Source: Pararobbsia alpina
GTDB taxonomy: Bacteria; Pseudomonadota; Gammaproteobacteria; Burkholderiales; Burkholderiaceae
Length of the DNA: 64,000 nt
Reading direction: 5' to 3'
Assembly (NCBI RefSeq): GCF_902859895.1
Contig: NZ_CADIKM010000018.1
Coordinates: 1 to 64,000, forward strand
Shown here: piece after piece, positions 1-6,728 of the stretch
How the letters are laid out: each line of letters starts with the position of its first letter
Position numbering within the stretch: position 1 is the stretch's first letter
Notes under the pieces: generated by a model
Seen by the model: the letters and a program-made list of their open reading frames with translations, nothing else
Told to the model about the DNA's origin: nothing
The model's database searches: none
Position numbers and translations under genes: made by a program

Positions 1-1
1 G

Positions 2-163
2 ATAACGCCAATCGGGTCCCTTGCGACGCTGCTGTGGCTGCATGTGCTGGCTCGCAAGAACGTAACAATCACATGGGGCTATTACTTCAAGACAGGTATC
101 GTCTTGACGCTCCCCATCTTGCTTGTCACCTTGGCGGCCCTCGCCGTGCGATTGCAGTTTTGA
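2..163 (+). CDS. Arsenite/anion efflux membrane protein, C-terminal end (partial, ArsB-type)
   Basis: The frame is open from the left window edge to the TGA at 161-163 and gives 53 residues, so only the 3' end of the gene is present. The visible part begins [19 protein letters not shown] and then has a hydrophobic stretch ending in LAVRLQF. The [14 protein letters not shown] segment resembles the last conserved loop and helix of ArsB/NhaD-type ion transporters, the inner-membrane arsenite pumps. The final roughly 25 residues form one transmembrane helix. Nothing upstream can be seen, so the operon context (arsR, arsC) is unknown. The family call comes from remembered similarity over a short segment; another member of the ion-transporter superfamily is possible. 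Confidence 0.6.
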   Translation: MTPIGSLATLLWLHVLARKNVTITWGYYFKTGIVLTLPILLVTLAALAVRLQF

Positions 164-386
164 TGCGAATCGGGACTAGGCTTGCCGGAGGAGAGGGCTT
201 CGACGTATTTGCACCGGTGGCAGGACTTGGGATTCGAGGACGCGTCTCGAGTCGGGACGAAGTTTCTCCGCCGGACGAACGCCGCATTCCGAGGCGCGCT
301 CGGCCGGCTACGCTCACTGGGAGGGCCGCAGCGCACCGGAAATACAGGAAGCCGGCGATGTTCCAAACTCGATGCTTTGCGTGCCC

Positions 387-695
387 TCACAGGGTGGGCA
401 TGCGCTCAAAGCTGTCAAAGCGGGCAAACGGTGGCTGCACGTCGGTCACCTCGAGTTCCTCGACAAGCGCCGCGGGCATGCCCTCGCTGAGCCACGCACA
501 CATTTCTGCCAGTTGCTCCGGTGAGCCCTGGAGCATCGCCTCCACGGAACCATCCATACGGTTGCGGACCCAGCCTGAAACGCCAAGGGCTGTCGCGCGG
601 CGTACACAGGCCTCCCTATAGCCAATGCCTTGTACTCGACCACGCACGTGCACCAGTCGGGTTTCAAGCGGCTCGTCCTTGTCGCGAGATTCCAT
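387..695 (-). CDS. acyP: Acylphosphatase
   Basis: A small cytoplasmic enzyme that hydrolyses acyl-phosphates. The 102-residue product starting at MESRDKDEP has the complete family signature: VRGRVQGIGYRE (phosphate-binding loop with catalytic Arg) near residues 16-27 and GVSGWVRNRMDGSVEAML (catalytic Asn) near residues 36-55. Length matches the usual 90-100 residues plus a short N-terminal extension. An upstream ATG 13 codons earlier is open, but its extra residues (MNRGASICNRSPP) do not look conserved, so the internal start was chosen. It is monocistronic, between the arsenite pump end and the amidase on the same strand. Confidence 0.9.
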   Translation of the reverse strand: MESRDKDEPLETRLVHVRGRVQGIGYREACVRRATALGVSGWVRNRMDGSVEAMLQGSPEQLAEMCAWLSEGMPAALVEELEVTDVQPPFARFDSFERMPTL

Positions 696-914
696 GGGCG
701 GACTCCGGTTGCAGATTGATGCACCGCGGTTCAATGAAGGTGAGGCTCTTACCCTGGAGCCGTGGCCAGACCAATCAAATCTTCCTGAAGCCCGCGAAGC
801 AGGCGACAGAAGACTATATTACGGGACGTTTTGGCTGAGTACTTCAGCGTTTCCTCGCCATGGTCTGGCTTGGCACTCCTTTGCAAGCCATTCCACCCCT
901 GCCCGCATCTCCAC

Positions 915-2201
915 CTAGCCGGATACCGCCCGCTCAAGGCGCCGCGCTACGTCCAACAGCACCCGATCGCTATCCCGCCGTCCGACCAGTTGGACGCCGA
1001 TCGGCAACCCGTTCGGTCCGTTGCCGACTGGGAGCGTCAGCGCCGGCGTGCCGAGCAGCGACCACATACGATTGAAGACCGGATCGCCCGTCCAGCTTGT
1101 GCCCGCCGGCGCTTCGCCCGTAGCGGACGGCACCAGGATCGCGTCAAACGACTGCGCAATCTGATCGAAGGCGATCTGCGCCTGGCGTGTCTGTTCCCGG
1201 CAGCGCAAATACGCTTCGAAAGAGATGTTCCAACCCTGTTCGATGACGGCGGTCGTGCTGTCGCCCATCTGTGCACGGCGCGCCGGCTCATATTCATAGA
1301 GGTGGTTGCGGGCAACCTCGTAAGCCATCAGCGCTGCGTGCACGTCATTGAGCGACGCGAACGAATCCGGCATGACCGCCGGCGCGACCTCGTACCCGAC
1401 TGCCCTGAGCCGTGTGATCGCAAGGCGCAGGCCGTCGGCGTCGCGGCTCGGCTCGCCGAACGGCGGCTGCCAGAACCCCAGTCTTACCTGCCTTGGCTCG
1501 CGTGCCGGCAACGGATCTGCGGCCAAATCCACGCCGCAGAAAACGTTGTACATCAACGACAAATCGTCCAGGCTGCGCGAAAGCACGCCGAGCGTATCGA
1601 GCGAAGATGCGAGCGCCTTGATCCCCTCGATCGCAAACGTGCCGACAGTCGGCTTATAGCCGATCACGCCACAGTAGGCGGCAGGTCGGATGATCGAACC
1701 CGAGGTCTGCGTGCCAAGCGCGAGCGGCACATGCCGGTCCGCCACCGCTGCAGCCGAACCGCTCGATGAACCGCCCGGCGTGTGACCCGGGTTGTGCGGA
1801 TTCACCGTCTTGCTGGGCTGGTACATCGCGAACTCCGTGCTGACCGTCTTGCCCAGTACAATGCCACCCGCGCGACGGATCAGCGACACGCAGGCCGCAT
1901 CGCGGCTGGGCCGGTGTCCGCGGTGGATCGTCGAACCGTACTCGGTCGGCATGTCGCAAGTGTCGATGACATCTTTGATTCCGACCGGTACGCCATGCAG
2001 CGGACCGCTTGGCTCTGCCGCATCACAGGCCCGCGCTGCGGCACGCGCACGCTCAGGATCGATGAACGCCCACGCGTTGACCGTCGGCTCACGTTCGTCG
2101 ATGCGACGCAGGCACGCGTCGACCAGCTCGAGCAACGTGATCTCTTTTGCCCGGATCGCCGCTGCAGCTTCGCGCGCCGACATCAAAGTCAAATATTCCA
2201 T
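915..2201 (-). CDS. Amidase (amidase-signature family)
   Basis: A 428-residue hydrolase of the amidase-signature family, which cleaves carboxamides with a Ser-cisSer-Lys triad. The Lys lies in GVPVGIKDVID (about residue 75), the cis-Ser in the glycine/serine-rich GGSSSGSAAAVA (about 150) and the nucleophilic Ser in GTQTSGSIIRPAAYCG (about 173). All three motifs are intact and the length is typical. The substrate cannot be told; Glu-tRNA amidotransferase subunit A is unlikely because no gatB or gatC is adjacent. The gene is followed, reading upstream, by the remnant of an MFS transporter on the same strand, suggesting amidase and importer were once co-transcribed under the LysR regulator whose remnant lies beyond. 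Confidence 0.88.
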   Translation of the reverse strand: MEYLTLMSAREAAAAIRAKEITLLELVDACLRRIDEREPTVNAWAFIDPERARAAARACDAAEPSGPLHGVPVGIKDVIDTCDMPTEYGSTIHRGHRPSRDAACVSLIRRAGGIVLGKTVSTEFAMYQPSKTVNPHNPGHTPGGSSSGSAAAVADRHVPLALGTQTSGSIIRPAAYCGVIGYKPTVGTFAIEGIKALASSLDTLGVLSRSLDDLSLMYNVFCGVDLAADPLPAREPRQVRLGFWQPPFGEPSRDADGLRLAITRLRAVGYEVAPAVMPDSFASLNDVHAALMAYEVARNHLYEYEPARRAQMGDSTTAVIEQGWNISFEAYLRCREQTRQAQIAFDQIAQSFDAILVPSATGEAPAGTSWTGDPVFNRMWSLLGTPALTLPVGNGPNGLPIGVQLVGRRDSDRVLLDVARRLERAVSG

Positions 2202-2216
2202 TGCTTAATGCTCTCG

Positions 2217-2670
2217 TTAGGATTTGTTGTAGCGCCTCGCAGCGCTGCCTGCGTCGAGGGCTTTGCGCGACACGCTGAGCAGCAGGCACACCGCTCCCGC
2301 AGCGAGCAGCGCCGCCATCGCATATAGGCCGCTCGCGAGGCTGCCGGTCACCGTCTTCAGCCAACCGACGATCGATGGGCTGGCGAAGCCACCGATCAGC
2401 CCGAGGCTGTTGATCAGCGCGAGGCTGCCGGCGGCCGCGCTCGTGCCGGCGAAATAGGTCGACGAGATCGCCCAGAAAAGCGGGAGCGTCGCATAGATTG
2501 CGGTCGTGGCGACGCTCAGCACGAGCAGCGATAGCACGAGGTTCGTGTGCACGGCCGGAATCAACGCAAGCATCGCGGCACCCGTCCACGCGCACGCCGC
2601 CAAGTGCCAGCGGCGCTCCATGCGCCTGTCCGAATGGCGCGAGATGAGCACCATCCCGATGGCGCTGACG
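2217..2670 (-). pseudogene. MFS transporter remnant (C-terminal half only)
   Basis: Reading leftwards from about 2670, the frame encodes SAIGMVLISRHSDRRMERRW followed by several hydrophobic helices and ends at 2217 with ...ARRYNKS. The RHSDR..ERRWH motif is the conserved cytoplasmic loop before the C-terminal half of anion:cation symporter (phthalate/tartrate type) MFS proteins. The N-terminal six helices are missing. The open frame continues to the right past 2670, but that sequence is not MFS-like and is the antisense of a LysR fragment. The gene is therefore truncated at about 2670. It lies 15 bp upstream of the amidase and was probably its importer. Confidence 0.75.
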
Positions 2671-2880
2671 CCCTTCGACGCGATCTGCCAGATGGTCGAG
2701 CGCCGTGTGGGCATCAGCATCCTGCCTGAAAGAGCGGCCGAGCGTTGCAGCAAGACTTTCGGTATTCGGGTCGTAGCACTGACCGACGAATGGGCCTCGC
2801 GGGAATTGCGAATCTGTCTGCGAAGCTTCGACGACCTGCCAGCGTACGCAAAACGGCTGATCGAAGCGCTGCGCGAATGA
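2671..2880 (+). pseudogene. LysR-type regulator remnant (C-terminal end only)
   Basis: On the plus strand the frame encodes FDAICQMVERRVGISILPE, then KTFGIRVVALTDEWASRELRI and ...AKRLIEALRE before the TGA at 2878-2880. The pattern of an A.C.MV...GI..LPE segment, a V.LTD.WA.R.L.IC block and a final Y...L...L helix is the end of the effector-binding domain of LysR-type regulators. The DNA-binding domain and most of the effector domain are absent. The fragment begins exactly where the oppositely oriented MFS fragment stops, so both were cut by the same event. Confidence 0.72.
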
Positions 2881-2969
2881 ACGGTGAGACACGACGGCAA
2901 TTGATGTTGTAATGTGCCGATAGGCTGCTGACTCTCAGTGCTTGCCGCCGGTGACCGGCTGGAGTGGCA

Positions 2970-4283
2970 ATGGACGACCGTGCTAGTCCCAAGGATAGGC
3001 GCAATACGCTGACGGAGCGAACAACGTCGGCGATGCGGGAGCGGCTCGAAGGCCGAGGCGCCCGGGTGTTCCTGCCATTTTTCGGCCCGGCTGTAGTCGT
3101 CTCGATCGCCTACATGGACCCGGGGAACTTCGCGACGAACATTCAGGCTGGCGCGAAGTACGGCTATACCCTTCTCTGGGTGGTGCTGCTGGCCAATTTG
3201 ATAGCCATGCTGTTTCAATCGCTCTCAGCGAAGATTGGGATAGTCACCGGGCGAAACCTCGCAGAGCTTTGTCGCGACCACTTTCCCAAGCCGCTTGTGC
3301 TTGCCATGTGGGGCATAAGCGAGGTGGCCGCCATGGCAACGGATCTGGCCGAGTTTCTGGGTGGAGCAATCGGCCTGTCCTTGCTGTTCCACATGCCGTT
3401 GTTCGTCAGCATGGTTATCACCGCTCTCGTGACCTATGCACTTCTGTTGTTTGAGCGCGCCGGTTACCGTCCACTCGAGCTGGCAATTGGGGGACTGGTC
3501 GGCGTTATTGGCTTGTCGTACCTGGCCGAGCTATTCATCGTACCGATTACCTGGCCAGCAGTCTTCGTGCATACGTTCTCCCCGCAGCTTCCGAATTCAG
3601 AAGCGCTCATTATTGCTGTCGGCATTATTGGTGCGACTGTCATGCCACATGCGTTGTTTCTCCATTCGGGACTGACCCAAAGTCGAATATTCCCAAAGAC
3701 AGAAGCTGAACGCACCACGCTGCTGGCCTATTCCAACCTCGAGGTCGTCATCGCATTGGCCACCGCCGGACTGATCAATATGGCCATGGTCATCATGGCT
3801 TCCGGAGCGTTCCACGAAGGGCACCCCGAGGTCGCCGAAATCGAAACGGCATACCATACGTTAGCGCCGCTGCTGGGCATCGGGGCCGCGGGCATTTTTC
3901 TCCTGGCTCTCATCGCCTCAGGGATATCAAGCTCAGTCGTGGGCACGATGGCCGGCCAGATGATCATGCAGGGCTTCGTTGGATTTCGTATTCCGCTTTG
4001 GGTGCGAAGAGTCGTGACAATGTTGCCCAGCTTTGTCGTCGTCAGCCTCGGGGTGAACGCGACGAATGCGCTCGTCATCAGCCAGGTCGTCTTGAGCCTG
4101 GCCTTGCCGGTCCCGATGCTTGCATTGCTATGGTTCAGTTGTCGGCAGGACATCATGGGCGTTCGCAAGAACCGCGCCTTTACGACCCTATTGGCCGCTG
4201 TGGCAGCCGTCGTCGTCCTGTCTCTCAATGCGTTTTTGCTGATGCAAACGTTCGGAGTGGCGCTTCCGGGGGTGTCTGGCTAG
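2970..4283 (+). CDS. mntH: Nramp-family divalent metal (Mn2+/Fe2+) transporter
   Basis: An integral membrane H+-coupled importer of about 437 residues with 11 predicted helices. Canonical Nramp ligands are present: DPGNFATN in the first helix and GATVMPHALFLHSG in the sixth, including the Met that favours Mn/Fe over Ca/Mg. The length fits the family. A GTG at 2964 is also in frame, but GGAG at 2961-2964 sits at proper spacing from the ATG at 2970, which was chosen. The promoter must lie between the LysR remnant end (2880) and 2961. It contrasts with the second Nramp-like gene at 6.7 kb, which lacks these ligands. Confidence 0.9.
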   Translation: MDDRASPKDRRNTLTERTTSAMRERLEGRGARVFLPFFGPAVVVSIAYMDPGNFATNIQAGAKYGYTLLWVVLLANLIAMLFQSLSAKIGIVTGRNLAELCRDHFPKPLVLAMWGISEVAAMATDLAEFLGGAIGLSLLFHMPLFVSMVITALVTYALLLFERAGYRPLELAIGGLVGVIGLSYLAELFIVPITWPAVFVHTFSPQLPNSEALIIAVGIIGATVMPHALFLHSGLTQSRIFPKTEAERTTLLAYSNLEVVIALATAGLINMAMVIMASGAFHEGHPEVAEIETAYHTLAPLLGIGAAGIFLLALIASGISSSVVGTMAGQMIMQGFVGFRIPLWVRRVVTMLPSFVVVSLGVNATNALVISQVVLSLALPVPMLALLWFSCRQDIMGVRKNRAFTTLLAAVAAVVVLSLNAFLLMQTFGVALPGVSG

Positions 4284-4336
4284 CTGGCTAACGGACTCGA
4301 TACCGATTCCGATACCTCCTCGCACGCCCAACGTAG

Positions 4337-4681
4337 CTAGAGCGCGTCGTGACAAAGCACCATCATTCTCTGCACCATCGTGCTCGAACCGTTGAGTTCC
4401 ATTTCGTTGGTGAACAGTGCCTGTACGCTATGCAGCCGAACCGCGACTCCGGCTTCCAGCAAGTCTTGACTGGCAATCTTCAGAGCAAGTTGGCCCATTC
4501 GGATCCGGTCGAGCCAGTGCATCTTCAGTCGGTTTTTCATTAACCACTGACGGCAGCATTGAACAACATGGTCCACGCGCCATTCATAAGTCAGCGCGTA
4601 TGATGCCGCTGCAATCGCAACGAGGTAACACAGCAAGTCGGGACGCGCACTGTCGGGCTCAGAAAATTCAGGTTTTGTCAT
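4337..4681 (-). CDS. Hypothetical protein
   Basis: A 114-residue open frame with sensible composition: MTKPEFSEPDSARPDLLCYL at the start and a mixed helical, Cys- and Met-rich remainder. No family is recognised, no signal peptide or transmembrane segment is evident, and no strong Shine-Dalgarno precedes the ATG. It is convergent with the Nramp gene and lies downstream of the truncated oprB. It could be a real small gene or a fortuitous frame; it was kept because no overlapping frame is better. Confidence 0.35.
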   Translation of the reverse strand: MTKPEFSEPDSARPDLLCYLVAIAAASYALTYEWRVDHVVQCCRQWLMKNRLKMHWLDRIRMGQLALKIASQDLLEAGVAVRLHSVQALFTNEMELNGSSTMVQRMMVLCHDAL

Positions 4682-4900
4682 GCTGATCGGTTTGCCTGCT
4701 GTCGTTACTCAAAACCAACACACGTGGGCGTGGGCACCCGAATGGAACAAAGCTGCGGCACTCACTTCTTTTTCAAGAAATGTTGGGCTGTAGCCGTCAG
4801 TGATGGCCCTTTGTTCGATGGATAGAAATGATAGCAGCACGACGGGCGCAAGCGCTCAGTAAGAAAGGCTGGGACGGGTTCTGCCCGAATGCAACTGCCG

Positions 4901-5476
4901 TCACAGCGCAAGTAGGGACTGCTGATACCAGAGCTCCCATATCCGCGTTGCGTCGTCGGCTTCGACACCGCTCGCACTTTGTAGCGTCAGCAGGTTGCGT
5001 TGGCTCAGACTACTGCCGTGAATCTGCAGTGCGGACACGTTGAAGATTCCGCCCGTCAGGCCAGCCGCCTTCTCCATATCGATGCCAATCCCAAGCTGGA
5101 CCAGACCATCGTAAGCGCCGCCGCGTTTGATGCCGCCCGACGGATTGTTCAGGTATTCACTGGTTTCTTGCAGTCCGATGGTCACCCCATGGTTGCCGAG
5201 CCATGGGCGCACGCCGCCCATATCGCCAAACAGGTTTGAGCGATCCCAGAAGCCGGCCGGCGCGGGCGGCGTCGGGTCTGCCTTCGCCGCTTGGTCGGTT
5301 CCCGCCGCGGACGATGACGGCAAAGCTTCAATCGGCATCGCCGCAGCCCCTGCTTCGCCACTCGTCTGGGCGAGCGCGGGCGGCATGAAGCCGAGGGACA
5401 GCAGGAAACTCAAGCTGACGGGTCCACTGGACATCAGCAATCTGGTCTTGGACGTTACAAATGATTTGACGAACAT
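4901..5476 (-). pseudogene. Carbohydrate-selective porin OprB, truncated (N-terminal part only)
   Basis: From the ATG at 5476 (MFVKSFVTSKTRLL...) the product has a signal peptide ending ...PPALAQ and a proline/alanine-rich linker. It then shows an OprB-like start: FWDRSNLFGDMGGVRPWL, QETSEYLNNPSGG, and TRIWELWYQQSLLAL before the stop at 4901. Full OprB porins have about 400-450 residues and continue after WYQQS with further beta strands; here only about 190 residues exist. No continuation was found in the next 200 bp in any frame, so the 3' part is deleted. An in-frame ATG 19 codons upstream was not used because its extra residues are not signal-like. Confidence 0.7.
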
Positions 5477-5620
5477 AGGCCCACTTCCGTCTAGCCCGAC
5501 GAAGTCAGGCGACACACGAAGACGTGACGGCATCTCGCAAGCGATCTTGCGAAAGTCGGTTAAACAGAGGGAGCGTGCTACTGACAGACCGGCGGCAGAA
5601 AGCCAGTCGGTGATGAAGCG

Positions 5621-5678
5621 CGCTAACCCGACAAGAGCGAGTTAGCGGCGAAGGAGTGTACCGGCGGTCGCTAACTCG
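5621..5678. promoter_or_regulatory. Cluster of three inverted half-sites upstream of the truncated oprB
   Basis: Three copies of a CGCTAAC-type element occur in alternating orientation: CGCTAACCCG at 5621-5630, CGAGTTAGCG at 5638-5647 (its reverse complement) and CGCTAACTCG at 5669-5678. The second and third form a perfect 10-bp inverted repeat. They lie 145-200 bp upstream of the oprB start. The arrangement resembles an operator for a dimeric regulator, but no regulator is adjacent. Confidence 0.4.
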
Positions 5679-5894
5679 TGATTGTGTCGCCGGCGTGGGC
5701 CGGCAACGGACTTCCACTACTAGAGCTCGTGTCCACGAGGGACTCCTTTCGATGAGACGGGCGGATTGTATTCGGCACGCGCGAAAAGCCGCAAGTAAAA
5801 AAAGCAATAAGGCATCGCACTCCGAATTTCCTGAAAAACTCTGCGGACAGACGAATATGCTTCACGTTCGCAGCAACGTCTCCGCACTTGCACT

Positions 5895-5924
5895 AGCCTT
5901 TCACTTTTATTAATTTGAAAGGCT
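5895..5924. repeat. Perfect 9-bp inverted repeat in AT-rich DNA
   Basis: AGCCTTTCA at 5895-5903 and TGAAAGGCT at 5916-5924 flank a 12-nt AT-rich loop. It lies in the long gene-free stretch between oprB and the second Nramp-like gene. It could be an operator or a weak terminator; no run of T follows directly. Confidence 0.4.
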
Positions 5925-5968
5925 GAAGGGCGTCGGGAAATTTTATTTGCTCTGCTTGACGAATCATG

Positions 5969-5998
5969 TTGACTTCAGATTCGAGCGCCGCCTAAACT
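5969..5998 (+). promoter_or_regulatory. Candidate sigma-70 promoter for the Nramp-related transporter leader
   Basis: TTGACT at 5969-5974 and TAAACT at 5993-5998 are separated by 18 nt. This is the best sigma-70-like pair found in the 1.2-kb stretch upstream of the transporter. If used, it would give a leader of roughly 720 nt. It is inferred by eye only. Confidence 0.3.
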
Positions 5999-6317
5999 CC
6001 GAAAGTCTTCACAAAGGGGCTAATGCCTTGGACACCTGCAGTAGTCGACCTTCGAATAGTTTCACTGCCTGACCGGCAGGACGTCCGCGCTCCCTTTTCC
6101 CAGCCGCCGTCTTGCCAGCAGGCAGACGGTGCGCGTCGTAGTCACTTTCCCCGTGCACCCTAATTCGCGCCAAATGGACGCAGCGATTACTTGCGTCCGT
6201 AAGGCACCGCGTCGCGAGCGTCAGCTCGCGGCTGCGCTCGTTCGCGCCTTTTCAATTCACTGGCGTGGGCGAACGCGTGGATGAACACGTGCGTTAGACG
6301 CCGATAAGGAGGCCGCC

Positions 6318-6383
6318 ATGTCGGACTGTGACAGTTATCCCATATGCCACTCACTCTTACCTTTGCCTAAGGAAAGCGAGTAG
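6318..6383 (+). CDS. Leader small ORF 1 (21 aa)
   Basis: ATG at 6318 is preceded by a near-ideal Shine-Dalgarno, AAGGAGG (6306-6312), and runs to TAG at 6381-6383. The peptide starts MSDCDSYPICHSLLPLP and ends KESE. It is too short to be an enzyme and sits about 410 nt upstream of the transporter start inside the structured leader. A regulatory leader peptide is the best guess; acidic and proline codons at both ends recall, but do not match, Mg2+-sensing leader peptides. Confidence 0.4.
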   Translation: MSDCDSYPICHSLLPLPKESE

Positions 6384-6443
6384 ACCTTTGTCGCTGCGCG
6401 CGTAGTGCGCCCGACCTCCGTGTCCACTGGCTTTCCGCGAACC

Positions 6444-6459
6444 GCGTTTAGCCAAACGC
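6444..6459 (+). promoter_or_regulatory. Hairpin just upstream of leader ORF 2
   Basis: GCGTTT (6444-6449) and AAACGC (6454-6459) form a perfect 6-bp stem with an AGCC tetraloop. It ends only 2 nt before the CGGAG Shine-Dalgarno of the second leader ORF, so it could affect ribosome access. Confidence 0.4.
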
Positions 6460-6472
6460 TCGGAGAAAAAAC

Positions 6473-6613
6473 ATGTACTTCGGACTCCTTCTGTCACAAC
6501 TCCCTCACGTCCAGGAATCGCGCGTCCACTACGACGCCATGCTGGCGCTGCATGCGCCCGAACCCCATGGATTCGCAGCGTTCTGGCAGCGCGTCAAAAC
6601 GCTCATTTCGTAA
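6473..6613 (+). CDS. Leader small ORF 2 (46 aa)
   Basis: ATG at 6473 follows GGAG (6462-6465) by 7 nt and the frame runs to TAA at 6611-6613. The 46-residue product begins MYFGLLLSQLPHVQESRV, has a central HAPEPHGFAAFW segment and ends WQRVKTLIS. It has no membrane helix and no recognised domain. Its base and codon use looks coding. It ends 17 nt before the large hairpin at 6630 and 115 nt before the transporter ATG. It could be a conserved small protein or a regulatory uORF; comparison of homologous loci would decide. Confidence 0.45.
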   Translation: MYFGLLLSQLPHVQESRVHYDAMLALHAPEPHGFAAFWQRVKTLIS

Positions 6614-6629
6614 GTACCGCGCTCTTTTC

Positions 6630-6680
6630 GGCATACGCAAGCGCCGCCGTCGTGCGACGACTCACGCCCTTGCGTATGCC
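6630..6680 (+). promoter_or_regulatory. Large perfect hairpin between leader ORF 2 and the transporter start
   Basis: GGCATACGCAAG (6630-6641) pairs perfectly with CTTGCGTATGCC (6669-6680). A smaller nested hairpin, CGTC/GACG with loop GTGC, lies at 6648-6659. No U-tract follows, so it is not a simple intrinsic terminator. It lies 49 nt upstream of the transporter ATG and is likely a translation- or Rho-controlling structure. Confidence 0.55.
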
Positions 6681-6728
6681 GCAGGTGCGCATTCTCATTT
6701 CAAAACCTGACTCAGAGAAGAAAGCAAA

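Larger units (their letters stand above)
6060..6728 (+). promoter_or_regulatory. Long structured 5' leader of the Nramp-related transporter gene
   Basis: Between oprB and the transporter ATG at 6729 no large gene fits, but the plus strand is full of potential RNA hairpins. These are CTGCC/GGCAG (6066-6080), CCGTC-T-TGCC/GGCA-GACGG with one bulge (6108-6130), CGCGAGC/GCTCGCG (6213-6230), GCGTTT/AAACGC (6444-6459) and a perfect 12-bp stem (6630-6680). Two small ORFs with good Shine-Dalgarno sequences are embedded, at 6318-6383 and 6473-6613. The layout resembles metal-ion or translation-coupled leader RNAs such as the mgtL-mgtA leader. The sequence does not match any riboswitch consensus that I can recall. 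Confidence 0.5.

Noticed and set aside
34-621. Plus-strand 195-codon frame over the arsB end and acylphosphatase
   Set aside because: It is antisense to the well-supported acylphosphatase and has a non-protein-like, Arg/Ser-rich sequence.
831-1769. 312-codon plus-strand frame
   Set aside because: Antisense shadow of the amidase gene; Arg-rich with no family signature.
6060-6728. Known riboswitch such as yybP-ykoY or an M-box
   Set aside because: The conserved core sequences of these classes, as far as I can recall them, are not present; only generic hairpins and small ORFs are seen.
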